NCBI GenBank assembly: GCA_029721515.1
Contig: CM056553.1
Location: 12,466,447-12,530,446 of the forward strand
Direction: 5' to 3'
Origin: Synanceia verrucosa
Taxonomy: Eukaryota > Chordata > Actinopteri > Perciformes > Synanceiidae
Length of the DNA stretch: 64,000 bases
Shown here one piece after another: positions 24,801-35,614 of this stretch. Position numbers and translations under genes: made by a program. Within the stretch, counting starts at the first letter, position 1, and each line of letters opens with the position of its first letter. The notes under the pieces were generated by a model, which was given only the letters and a program-made list of their open reading frames with translations, had not been told where the DNA came from and made no database searches.

Positions 24801-25818
24801 ATTAGAATAAATCACATAAATATTTTCTAACCTGGAAACAGTGTCAGTATACTATACTCAATCACATACTCTAGTTTGTTTCGTCTTATTTGAATTATGA
24901 TTGCTGTACTTTTAATGACTAAATTGCCAATACTACTTAATCATTTAATCGAAAGCCCCAAAGTGACATTGAGAGTTCAAAATTAAAGTAAGAATCCACT
25001 CTTAAAACAAAAGTCTGACCATGCAACCAACGCAAGGCACATTGTTTTGTTTAGTGATGTATTTTTCATGTTCCCTAGACGATTTTGGGGCCTTTGACGA
25101 ACAGCCAATTTGCACCTATTCTGATGTGAGGAAACCCCATCATCACCTCTCTCAACAGCCCAATCATAAAATGTATCAGAGTAGCAGGACTGCCTGTGAG
25201 TGATCACTATATTTAGACCTATCAACATGTCCACAACCTGATCGCTGATGAAAGTGACATGCTCATAGTTTTACTCTAGCTGTAAAAGTAAGGTACAAAC
25301 ACTAAACACATGTAAGTAGGTTGACAAGAAGTGAGCTGGAAAACATTTCCATCATTTCCATTCCATCACAACATTTGCCAATTTCATCAAAGATTAAATG
25401 ACAGATCTGGAATCAGATTAAATGTGTTCATGCTGTGACAGGATAAAAAATATTTATGAAAACTCCTCTCTACGCTACAATCTATATGGTAATTTCATTG
25501 CAAAGTAAGTCCTGGAATGCATTACATATTGATGACTTCACACTCTGCCCATTTTCACTGTTTATCTAGGGTGGGGTAGCCATGAGAGCAGGCTGAGCTT
25601 GTCCAGACATTTCACTCCCCATCGTCTTATAGATCCTCAGGCTAGACAACATATACGACTAAGGTCCTTTGTCAGTTAAATGTTCCAAAAAAAAAACCTT
25701 CAGAAGACGTCCTGATCAGGATCATTTCAACGGAAGCCAACAGAATCACATCATCTGCAAAAATGCAGAGAGGTTCTGCGCCTTAAGATTTCATCCATGA
25801 AGACCACAAAAGGTGTTT
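21839..25818. other. No gene recognised over about 4 kb
   Basis: AT-rich sequence, including a purine-rich patch at about 22730-22980 (GGAGG and GAGA-type units). Open frames are short and occur on both strands. I see no paired splice signals or recognisable repeat. Confidence 0.5.
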
Positions 25819-25888
25819 TCAGGCCGACTGAGAACCCGCACCTAATCTTCACAGGCCGACGGTTCCCGTACCTAATCTTGAACCGACT
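25819..25888 (+). repeat. Diverged tandem duplication
   Basis: Two adjacent units share caggccgac and then cc(g/c)(c/t)acctaatcttca- or cctaatcttgaa-type sequence: aggccgactgagaacccgca, then aggccgacggttcccgtacc, each followed by taatctt. CpG content is locally raised. Its origin is unknown; it may be part of an older transposon. Confidence 0.6.
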
Positions 25889-26145
25889 GATGTGTTCACA
25901 CTGAAAATAAGAGCGTTCGGGAAGTGAAAAGTTGGTTTCTTCTAAGCGAACCGTGACGACAAAGTAGACGTCAGCAGGTTCATTGGGTCACACACGGTAA
26001 AATAAACAAACAAAGAAAATGTGTGGAATATGGTGGAGGAAAGTGACAAGAATATTGTGCAGTGGTCAGCAGAGAAGACAATATGGATGTATTGCTAAGC
26101 TAGAGAACAGCACAAGAAAAAGCTTGGCGCAGATAAAAAATAACT
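25889..26145. other. No gene recognised
   Basis: CpG-containing sequence (gaaccgtgacgacaaagtag and neighbours) that may belong to an old element, but no ends were found. Confidence 0.4.
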
Positions 26146-26187
26146 TATATACATACAGTATATATACATACGTATATATGTATATAC

Positions 26188-26281
<94 letters not shown>

Positions 26282-26346
26282 ATATATATATATATACGTG
26301 TATATATACACACACACACACACACATACATATATGTATATATATG
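26146..26346. repeat. Long (TA)n/(CATA)n/(CA)n tract
   Basis: About 200 bp of alternating purine-pyrimidine sequence, mostly TA with GTATA and ACACAC blocks. It is nearly self-complementary. All open frames through it (Tyr/Ile-rich) are artefacts of the repeat. Confidence 0.95.
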
Positions 26347-28255
26347 GTGTGTATGGTGTGTAGCAAAAGACGGAATGCATTGTTGTTGATGCAATATAAA
26401 TAGTGGATGGACCCTTTAATCATCAAAATGTGTTACTAAAGGAAACTGAGTGGAACATTTGGTTCCTCTGAATAGAAACAGGTGTGGCACATTCATACAG
26501 TAATAGGGCTGGTGATGCAAAAGAGGCCCCTAATAGGAAAACACAGCATGTAACTTGGAAACAGGTTTGTCATCAACCTGTGATCAGCACAACAACAAGG
26601 CATTCTCATCCGATCAATTCTCACTTCTTCCACCTACTTTTCTCCCCCTCTTTTGCTTTAGTTTTAAGCTGCTACAAAAACTACATTTCCTTCCCACACT
26701 TCTCTTCTCATGGGAGTCATGAAGACACAGCAAGAAACGTATCCAACCTATGAATATAAAGACCTCAGATATTCTTATATGTAAGAATAGATAGTCAGTC
26801 CCTTGCAGGTTAGACACTGATTTCACTTTGATGAGAGCACCCTCTCAGAATCCAGACATCACATTTAGGCGAGATGATATATTTGCTTGTGTCACTTTCC
26901 CTGCTGAGAAGAACCTAACAGATAAAACGACAGAATGGGATGACTGGGAGCTTAGCATGAGACTCAAAAATGAAAGGACTGGTGTGGTTATAAAGGCTCA
27001 GATGTAATAATTGAGCCAATCAAAATAACCCAACGCTTCTTTATCTTGTTATGGAGTGATTTGCCCAAAGGTTATACTTGAAATTCTGCAGCTTCGCTTG
27101 GAGTACACCAGAGGCACTGATTCAATAATAATGAATAATCGAAAAATCCAGTGATTATTGTGACAAAATAAAGCTAACTTTTTCCAAGCCGCAACAAGCC
27201 TTTGAAGCCTTTCTGACCACGATCTGGTTTGGCAAACAGATAACATGTTACCATTAAATTTCAAGCATGAATGATGTCTCTCTGGCCTTGATACTGTGTA
27301 CATGTCAACATATTTTATCAAGTCAAGTCAGGCTTATTTATAGATCCCTCCATGAAATTATGTCTCAGATGACCAGCACTGCTTATAGCTTGTCAGCAAA
27401 CATTTTATAGGCCTGATTCTGTGTATTCATTTTTTTTTTTCTTAAATTATTCAAGAAAATCAGCTGAGCATTCTTGTTCTTCTGTAGCACCCACAACTCT
27501 GACAACCACAGTTTCCTGCCGGTGGCTACTGGGATCTGCCCAGTACAACCACAGTCCTCTACTGGTACTAATTCTACAGCAGGACAAATTGCACAAATGC
27601 ACCTTGAAATTAGCTGTCCTTCACTTTTCTAAACCACATTCTTCTAACTGCTGTATGGGCTGAAAACTTTCTGGTCACAACCCCACTTAATACTTGACAA
27701 ACATCATTAAATATTCCACAAAAATCCAGTCTGTCATGATCAAATTAAGATGACTTTCTTTTCTAGGCCATCACAAATCAACTATTAATATGCCAAAAGG
27801 GAGTATCACGCACAGATAAATGTCAGTGGTGCCATAAACACAGGCTAATGAGTTTTGAACACTGCTGACACAGTTTGGCTGAAAGAAAACACAAAGGACA
27901 AGAGTGATGACTAGTTCACCATATTCAATTATCCGGTCTGAACAGCGGCTGTCGCTGTGCTCCCTCAACTCAACCTCAGAAGGGACATCTTGCATTTTTC
28001 AGACTGGATAAATTAAATGTCAAAGTATTGTTGGAACAGAATAGACAAAAAGTTATAAAAGTTATCGGTATTCTTCAAGATAAGCAGATGTTTTTTTTCC
28101 TTTTGTTCGTCACAACATGCTGCTGTCACAAGTTTTGGATGTGAAAAGTGTGAAAAGCTAGCAGGCGCTTTGGTGGGAACTTTTTGGGAACTTTTTACAT
28201 CTTGCGGCGAGTGTTTTATGAGAAAGGGCGTTGGTTGCCTCTTCCAGAATTAGCT

Positions 28256-28258
<3 letters not shown>
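26347..28258. other. No gene recognised
   Basis: AT-rich, unique-looking DNA. A small direct duplication (gggaactttttgggaacttt) occurs at about 28175. Confidence 0.55.

Positions 28259-28293
<35 letters not shown>
28259..28293. repeat. (CA)n microsatellite
   Basis: About 17 perfect CA units. Confidence 0.95.
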
Positions 28294-28296
<3 letters not shown>

Positions 28297-31200
28297 CATT
28301 ATCAGCTCCACCTCAACACACAGGAGCCACTTTGTATCGCCAGGGAAACTCACACATCCTTGCTGTGTTTCCTGATATGACCTCACTCACAGCAGAATAT
28401 AAACATTGTGCGTCATCTGCATTTTTCCCGCTGTGAGACGAGCAGGAACAGTCCTTTCTTTTATTTTCCAAATACATGTTCATTATTCCAAAAGAATGGC
28501 TAGGCTAACACTATGATGGACTAATGAAATGTGACTTTTACTCTGATTGAATTAGAAGCCTCCAGAGTCTAATTTTCTTTGGATCCAAATAAATATTTTA
28601 AGAGATTGTGAAGTTATTCAGTCATATATGAAAAAAAGATGTTGTATGAGCTGTAGTAACAACCATGGTTGTTAGTTTCTGTCTCATTCCTGTTCATTTT
28701 TGAAAATGTGGCAATGTACATGAGTGAGCTGCAGTCACACGCAGCACGTCGGTCTCACATTTGTACTAAATTAAATCACAAGACTAGCATTGTGAAATTA
28801 ATGAGAGGGTCTCTGTGATTTAACGAACTTGGACTGTGGTGTGCACTTGTGGCTCATAACCAAGCATCTCTGTAATGGGGCACCAGCTACAGCCGGGTCT
28901 CAGTCTCTATGTAGACTCTTCAATAAGGCTGAGCTTCTCACCTTAACGACTGTCGACTTTTTCCCTCACTCGGATGCACATTTAATTATCAGCTCCGAAG
29001 CTCATCGTAGCATCCGTACTCGGAGGATAGGGCTCGCCTTTTAACTAAGAACCTCCAGCTTTACAGAGTTGGCTCAAAATCAGGCTCAGAATCTGTTAGC
29101 ATTGCTGAATTCAGCCACACAGCAGCAGAACTGCAGTAACCCTTTCATGGTAGTGTCACCTTTAGCCGGGCTGCTACACTAATAACAGGCACAGCTCGAG
29201 CTGGTCTTTATTTTATGAGCAGCAGAGTGCACAGTGACAGAGCCAACAACCATGACATATGACAAGTAAAAATAGCCTTGACCTAAATTTGGGGGGAAAC
29301 ATTCTCATTTCAGGCTTCAGTACACACATTCTTTACTAATGAGAAAATCATCTGTCATGTTTGTTTTTGTGTCTCAGAGTAGTGTGACCTTGAGAAGTCA
29401 GTTGGGAAGCAGTTTCAATGCTAATAATAATAAATAATATCAGTTTCTCACTGTATCTGCACATATTATTTTATGAGGCACATGTCCCGCTGTATCTTTT
29501 CCAACGATGAGATAATAATGCATGATGCATCTTATCAGAATCATAAGTGTCAGAGTCGTGTGCAGAGGACTTCCTGGACCCCATCAGGCCTGCAGCAGAA
29601 TGCGCCTCATGCTACCTACATTACAGTGTTTCTGTGGACATCATTATTGCAGAGCACCTTTTCTTCCATCAGCCTTTGAATTAAGCATCAGCGTTTCCCA
29701 AATGAGTCTACAGTCATACTACATAATGCACCTAAGACTCCTAAGAAGCTGACACAGTCACAGACGCCTTCATTTAGCTATTTTTATCTTTTATCTATTT
29801 TTACACTTTGATTTATTGTTCAGTGGTCATTGTGGATAGCAAAGGAATTATTTCATTATACAGGGATGAAACACTTTGAATTTTGAAACAGATGTCACAT
29901 AAACGCAAAGAAATGTCTTCTGTGGTCTGATCCTTAAAAAATGCATAGTCATTTATTTATTTTCGTACTCAACAACTATGTTGATTAATACACATCTATT
30001 TTGTAAGACTGTATAAAAAAATGTTGCTACAAACAATGTATGAGAACAGCCCAACTCTTCTAACTCTTCTGATAACTATGCATCACTTTTTGTGAGCTAA
30101 TTCTTGTCAATCATTCAATTTGTCTTTACTTTGTTTTTAACCTAACACATGACAACACACCAAGCATTCCATGCTGTTTGCAAAGTCAGTGCAACTATTT
30201 TATGTCTATATTGAAAAACAAGAAACTCATTGTTCACTCTGTCTTACCAAACTGAACTTTACTAATTGGGTCAGTGTCATTCTGGAAATACAGAGACACA
30301 GAACAGCATGGTGAACCTGGCACTGCAACAAGTGTTGAGCAGTTAATCTTGCTGGATCAGCCAATGTTGTATTTAGCAGGTAACCCAGCTGGATCGGCAT
30401 CTGAGCTACTGGCTGCTCTGCCTCTGCGTCAGATAATCATTAAGATGGAGCTCAACTAGTTAGACACCACTCAGAGTGGACCAACGTGGCCTTGTTAGCA
30501 TCTTTCACATAAAGTCTTTCTCAAAAGAAAGGCCATTGGCTCCTCTTCCAACTGCTGGGCTATCTTTTGACATAATATAATAATAATAATACTAATAATA
30601 ATGTATTGCAATTTATTGCAGCTAAATAAGCTTTTCCTCTTCTGATGAAGTTCAAGCTGATGGAATGCAGCAAAAAAAAATCACAATCTGATTTCACCGA
30701 ACTCCACTTTTATTTTATGAAACAAGATTACCGTCATGTAAATTTTGTGCGGAATGTATTATTGTTTATTTCCTGCATAAAGGAGCAAACAGGATCTCAT
30801 CAGAGATGAAAGCAGAGCCTGAATGCAACATGCTAACATTGGCTCGGTCCTGTTACATTATTAATAAGCTTCTTATTTGTAAAAAAACATCTAGGACTAA
30901 TAGCCTTCATTTTTTTGATGTGCAAACCAGACTTTGTGCAGCAAAATAAATCACCACTTTCTCATCCTTTGAAAAACTTTGAAAAATGTGAGAAAATAGA
31001 ACAAGACCAGATTTAAAAAAAAACAAAAAACAAAGATTGAGCAAACACATGGGTTAGTGATCCATCATCACACTGAGTCATATTTGGGCCAAGATGACTT
31101 CTGGGATGGACAGATGTCTTATATTAGTCAGAGAGATGAAGAGTGAAGCATGAGATGATTGGCACTATGCTCAAAGGGAACAGCAGAGAGAAAAAGTGGA

Positions 31201-31747
31201 ACTTATCAGACAGTAAAAGAAACCTATTTAAACAGTATATACGAGGCAACATCAAACACACCACCAGGAGGAGGAGGTAGCTGAGTGGGAGTCATCTCAT
31301 TCTTTCTGCATTGCTTCCTGCTCCTGGTTTTGTTCTTTTCTCGCTCTACTGTCTTCCTCTGCGCTAACTAAATATTTTAGATGTAGCCTTATGTTGTGTT
31401 AGGAATGTGTTCCACTCTTTGATCAGACAGACTGTCATTGACTTGTTGCCGGAGCAGAGTAAGGCATTGATTGTTTCATCACATACGAAGAGGCAATGTA
31501 GACAGGCTCCCTGAACAAAGGCAGCTCCATAAATAATGCATCAGTGGCTTGTCCTCAGCTGGTTTATCAATCATTAAGGGCCCCAATACAGTGCAGCTCC
31601 ACAAATTACATTACATCACCTGTTAAACAGACATTGCTGCGATTTGTGTGTACATGCTAATGTATGTAATGTATGTAGTGCTTCTATGGAAAGCCAGGTG
31701 AGTATTTAATATCTTTGATATCACATGTCAAAAGCACACACAAGTTC
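28294..31747. other. No gene recognised; small ATA repeat at 30578-30604
   Basis: AT-rich, unique-looking sequence of about 3.4 kb. A short impure TAA/TAATAA array lies at about 30578-30604 and an A-run at about 31013-31023. There are no exon-like signals that I would support. Confidence 0.5.
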
Positions 31748-32756
31748 ACTAGTGACCTGCAAAAACTCTGACAAGTTAACTAATCAATCATGAATTAAGG
31801 CACTTTAAGACTTCAGCACAGTTTGAACACCAACCAGATTTATGTCCCACCCTCTATAGTTACATGTATGTCAACGAGGTAACTAGTAAGTTAGTGCGTG
31901 GTTGTTACTTTTTGCAAGGCACAAGTCACGGTCTACATGCTGACATGTTAACTAGTTAGGGCCTACTTGGACCTTATTAGTAAAATAGAAAAGCTCAAAA
32001 TGTTTGCAGGGCATTACTAGTCAACTAGTGAGGGCGGAATATTTACTAGTTAATTGGGTATGTCAGAAATTAGGTAAGTTGAGATGTTGACTAGCAAAGA
32101 TGAACCAGGCTCACTAGTCAGCTAGTTATCCCTTGTTTGCCCTACTAGTAAGCTTGTGCGAACGTTCACTAAAGTCTCTATGACTGTTTAATGTGAAAAT
32201 CACCTTACTAGTTCACTAGATGCAGAGATGTTCTAGAGAAAGAAAGAAAGAAAAAAAGAAAAAAAAAATGTTAACATGTAAAGTCAGAAACAACACGTTC
32301 AAATTCACAACAGACCCTAACTAGCTAGACTAGACTAGTAAGACTGTTCCTGTTACTTCTTAACATGTACACACCAAGATGCACTCTCAAGTTAACATGC
32401 AGCATTTCCTGAGGAAACATGTTAACTAGTGAACTAGTGCGAATGAAGCAGGCGGGAGAGAACAAAATGACTTCTAATTTGTTGCCACGTTGCATTCTCG
32501 ACTGGAGAGCCAATAGGAAGCCTCAGTGCATGCTCCTCCTACCTCACCATCATTATTATTTTTTGTTTCTGTAAACTGGTTAACTAGTGCTTATTTTTCC
32601 TTGCGCTAGTATACACTTTAAGACCCACTAGTTGACTAGTGCAGCTGCAAATGGGTTTACTAGTCAACTAGTAGATATCTTACATTCACTAGTTGACTAG
32701 TAAACATTTTGGGTCCAACTAGTTCACTGATAAGGGTAAAAAAGGCTTTCACTAGT
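31748..32756. repeat. ACTAGT-rich degenerate minisatellite-like array
   Basis: By eye I count 21 ACTAGT hexamers in about 1 kb, where roughly one per 4 kb is expected by chance. Many occur as close pairs: ACTAGTCAACTAGT, ACTAGTTGACTAGT or ACTAGTGAACTAGT. One-base variants fill the gaps (GACTAGC, CACTAGATG). Units between pairs are unequal and poorly conserved, so this is not a clean tandem array. Because the hexamer is palindromic, the array looks similar on both strands. Function is unknown. Confidence 0.85.
32231..32269. repeat. (GAAA)n microsatellite, impure
   Basis: Four or five GAAA units decaying into A-rich sequence, inside the ACTAGT array. Confidence 0.85.
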
Positions 32757-34372
32757 TAACGTAAACTGATGAGAAAGACGTGTTGCTATAAATAGCTTCA
32801 TGTGAACTGTATATTTACTGCAAAGCCATACATACATATTTCTATACTACACATACACACACGTATACACACACAAATATACATATATGTGTATGGGAAG
32901 GGAAGACGAGCTGTATATGACTAAATCATATCAGTTCTTCTTGCATTACTGAGCCAAAACCCACTGTCGCTCTGGCTTTGATGTTGAAACTATGGTCCTG
33001 GAAAAAAGAGCCAAAAAAAAAAAAAACCTGTTCTAAAAATGGGCCCTAAAATCTGGGAGTGAGAGGAAATGTTGCTGCTGCCATAATCCTTTGGTTTACA
33101 TTTGATCACCACGCATGAATATGAATGCTGTTCTGCGTGTCCTTGAAAAATCCTCCCAATTTACAGTCACTCTCCGTGATAAGGGGGAACATTTTCTGCA
33201 CTTCTTCCAGAACATGACAGCCATTCAAACGACCAACCTCCAGCAAAATGACTGGTGTGAAACACAGTTACAAGTGTCACACAAATACATTTACTCGTGT
33301 GGTGTTACGAAAATAGCACAAGGGAGACAAAACAGGAGAGAAGAAAAGAAGAAGGCGCTACGGCACTGAACAATGCCAAGTAGATTACAGATGGCTTGCT
33401 TTGTGGAAAGGTGCTTGAGCATGTTTTCAGGCTCATTTTGGTGTAATTTTCTCCCTTTATCCGTGGGCACGCAGGGTCACAATGAGACATGGAGCCTTGC
33501 AGTGGATGGAAAGAGGAAAGCCAAGCAGTGTCGACATGTAGGCAGAAAGAAAGAGAACGTGATGGGGTTCTGGAAAAGCTGCTGTTAATCCCTGGCACAA
33601 GGAAAGAGCGTGCCTGCTGAAGCACCCTCAGACAACCATGCACATCACAACACCTTGGATAATTTGATCCAGATTGTGCAACCTGAACTTCTGCACTAGA
33701 TTAAAAAGCATTGTTCTTTTAAATTAGGTGTAATGAGACATGGTTTTAGGATTTATTACATATATACAGAACAAGCTTAAATTGACAGAGACACTTCTTT
33801 TCGAATCAAAATTGAAGTTTTAAAAAAAGTGGAAAAAGGATTCAATAAATGGACCAAGGAATGGTAAAGTGGTCATGTAATGTTGGCTTAAAAATGGGAA
33901 TAAATCTTGGGGACAAGCTATTTTTAACGAGTGTCCCATCTCTTTGAATGCATTAAGAGAAGCTGAAATTGGCCCAGTAGCATTGAGATCCCAGCAGGAT
34001 AATATTAAGTTTAAAGATAAAATCCTCCCTTCGAACAATTTCATATTTTCACTGTAATTTTTCAGGTTTAGTCTAGATTTCAGAGCATGAACATGTCTCT
34101 CAAGGGGCCACAGCAAGAGTTTAAGTTCTCTCTTTGTGAAGACCCCAAGAGGTAAAGCACAGAGTTGCTCTCTTAACAATAGATAAAGACAGATTTTTAA
34201 GGTAATGTGATGGAGCCAAGGCGGACTTCCCTGGAATATAAACTGGATTTAAATTTCTACATCAAGGTGTATTAAGGTCCAGTCGAAGATGTCTCTAGCA
34301 TTGGACCTAACCTGGTTTTCATGGCAAGAACGGCATTTTCATGAGAACAAAGAGGATAGATTTTGTCACAAG
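32757..34372. other. No gene recognised
   Basis: Unique-looking sequence with a 14-base A-run near 33013-33027 and short incidental frames. Confidence 0.55.
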
Positions 34373-35015
34373 CAGTGTTGGGTGGTAACACATTACTGTC
34401 ACACTGTAACTAATACTCTAACACATAACTTTCTAAACAAATAAACCGTTACCGCTCCAATGTGGTGCGCTTGTCCATTAATTGGTAAATGATTTCTTGA
34501 TTAATGAATTCAGATTGCTTCCATTCAATCCCGTACATGGCACTAACTCCCCTTCAGATTCATAGTGACAATGATCCGTCTCCCCACTTTCCCAGCATAA
34601 GGCGACAAACATCGCCAGTAAAACAGAGGATTAATATCTGTGCAGCAGCATTGGGAGCCCAGCTTTCGTTTTGACTCATGGTACATTCCTGTTGTTCACA
34701 AATGTCGGAATTTCCAAGCTCCAAGTCAAAATTTAAACCATGAAGTTGGAAATCCAACTCGGAAAGTCCGATTAATCTCACCAACCCAACATAGAATTCA
34801 TTTTATCTATAATGAGCCACAAAAGAAACACAAATGGAGGGGTAGGTGAGAGGTGGGTTTAGGTACTGGGTTTATACTCCATTAACACGTAGCTAGTGTA
34901 AATAACTTTATAACTTTATAACTTTAACAACACATTGTTTTTAGGTGTAAGTAATCAACAAAGTAATTGAGTTACTTTTTGAATGAAGTAACCATAACTT
35001 GTTAGCACAACACTG
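34373..35015. mobile_element. hAT-type non-autonomous element
   Basis: The left end reads CAGTGTTGGGTGGTAAC. The right end, in reverse complement, reads CAGTGTTGTGCTAAC. The subterminal sequence is rich in TAACTTTA and GTTACTTT units, which I recognise from an abundant fish hAT-like family. The interior (about 34705-34772) contains a second inverted pair (gtcggaatttccaa and ggaaagtccgat type), suggesting a nested foldback. No transposase is present. The 8-bp flanks (gtcacaag and gtaaaaga) match poorly, so a target duplication is not demonstrable. Confidence 0.7.
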
Positions 35016-35180
35016 GTAAAAGAGTGTCAAAGTTGGGATCGTGGTTTGGCTATTTAGTCTTCTGATAATTATAAAGGAGCAGTCTTTGTCAGGAAATCTG
35101 CAGGAAACACACTGTGACAAATGTACTTGCACTTGACGGTTGCATGCACTGCTGGAGATCCAAGTGATTATGAGTTGATG
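35016..35180. other. Spacer between hAT element and SINE
   Basis: Unique-looking sequence with no feature seen. Confidence 0.5.
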
Positions 35181-35614
35181 CCATTTGGATATCCATCCAT
35201 CCATTCTCTACCGCTTATCCTCATAGAGTCGGGGGGGGGGGGCCTGGAGCCTATACCAGCTATCTTAGGGTGAAAGGCAGGGTACACCCTATGTGTCTAT
35301 GTGTCCAGTTCAGGACACACAGAGACAGACAACCACTGACACTCACATTCACACCTACGGTCAATTTAAATTAGCCAATTAACCTAATCCCCTAAAAATC
35401 CTAAAAAGTACCTAAAAAAATACCTAAAAATAGCTAAAAAAAAGTTTTTGGAAGGTGGGAGGAAGCCGGAGTACCCAGAGAGAACCCACGCAGACACAGG
35501 GAGAACATGCAAACTCCACACATAAAGGCCCCGGGCCCGGGACGCGAACCCGGTACCTTCTTGCTGTGAGGCGACAGTGCTAACCACTACACCACCGTAC
35601 CACCCCCATTTGGA
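35181..35614 (-). mobile_element. tRNA-derived SINE, copy 2, with target duplication
   Basis: The element (35190-35605) is read on the minus strand. Its tRNA-like head has an A box TGGTGTAGTGG (plus 35584-35594) and a B box GGTTCGCGTCC (plus 35540-35550), one base off the canonical B box. The spacing suits a Pol III promoter. The body includes gtggagtttgcatgttctcc and cagggtgtaccctgcc, and the 3' end is a GGAT tail. A perfect 9-bp target duplication, CCATTTGGA, lies at 35181-35189 and 35606-35614. A local AACCT/CCTAAAAA-type expansion at about 35390-35445 and a G-run at 35230-35242 are peculiar to this copy. Non-coding. Confidence 0.92.

Noticed and set aside
26019..26426. Tyr/Ile-rich open frames up to 104 codons
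   Set aside because: Artefacts of the TA repeat.
31748..32756. CRISPR-like array interpretation of the ACTAGT cluster
   Set aside because: Repeats are only six bases, spacing is irregular, and the setting is a vertebrate genome.
35540..35605. A tRNA gene from the A and B boxes
   Set aside because: No cloverleaf follows. The boxes belong to the SINE head, which also occurs at 10.2 kb.
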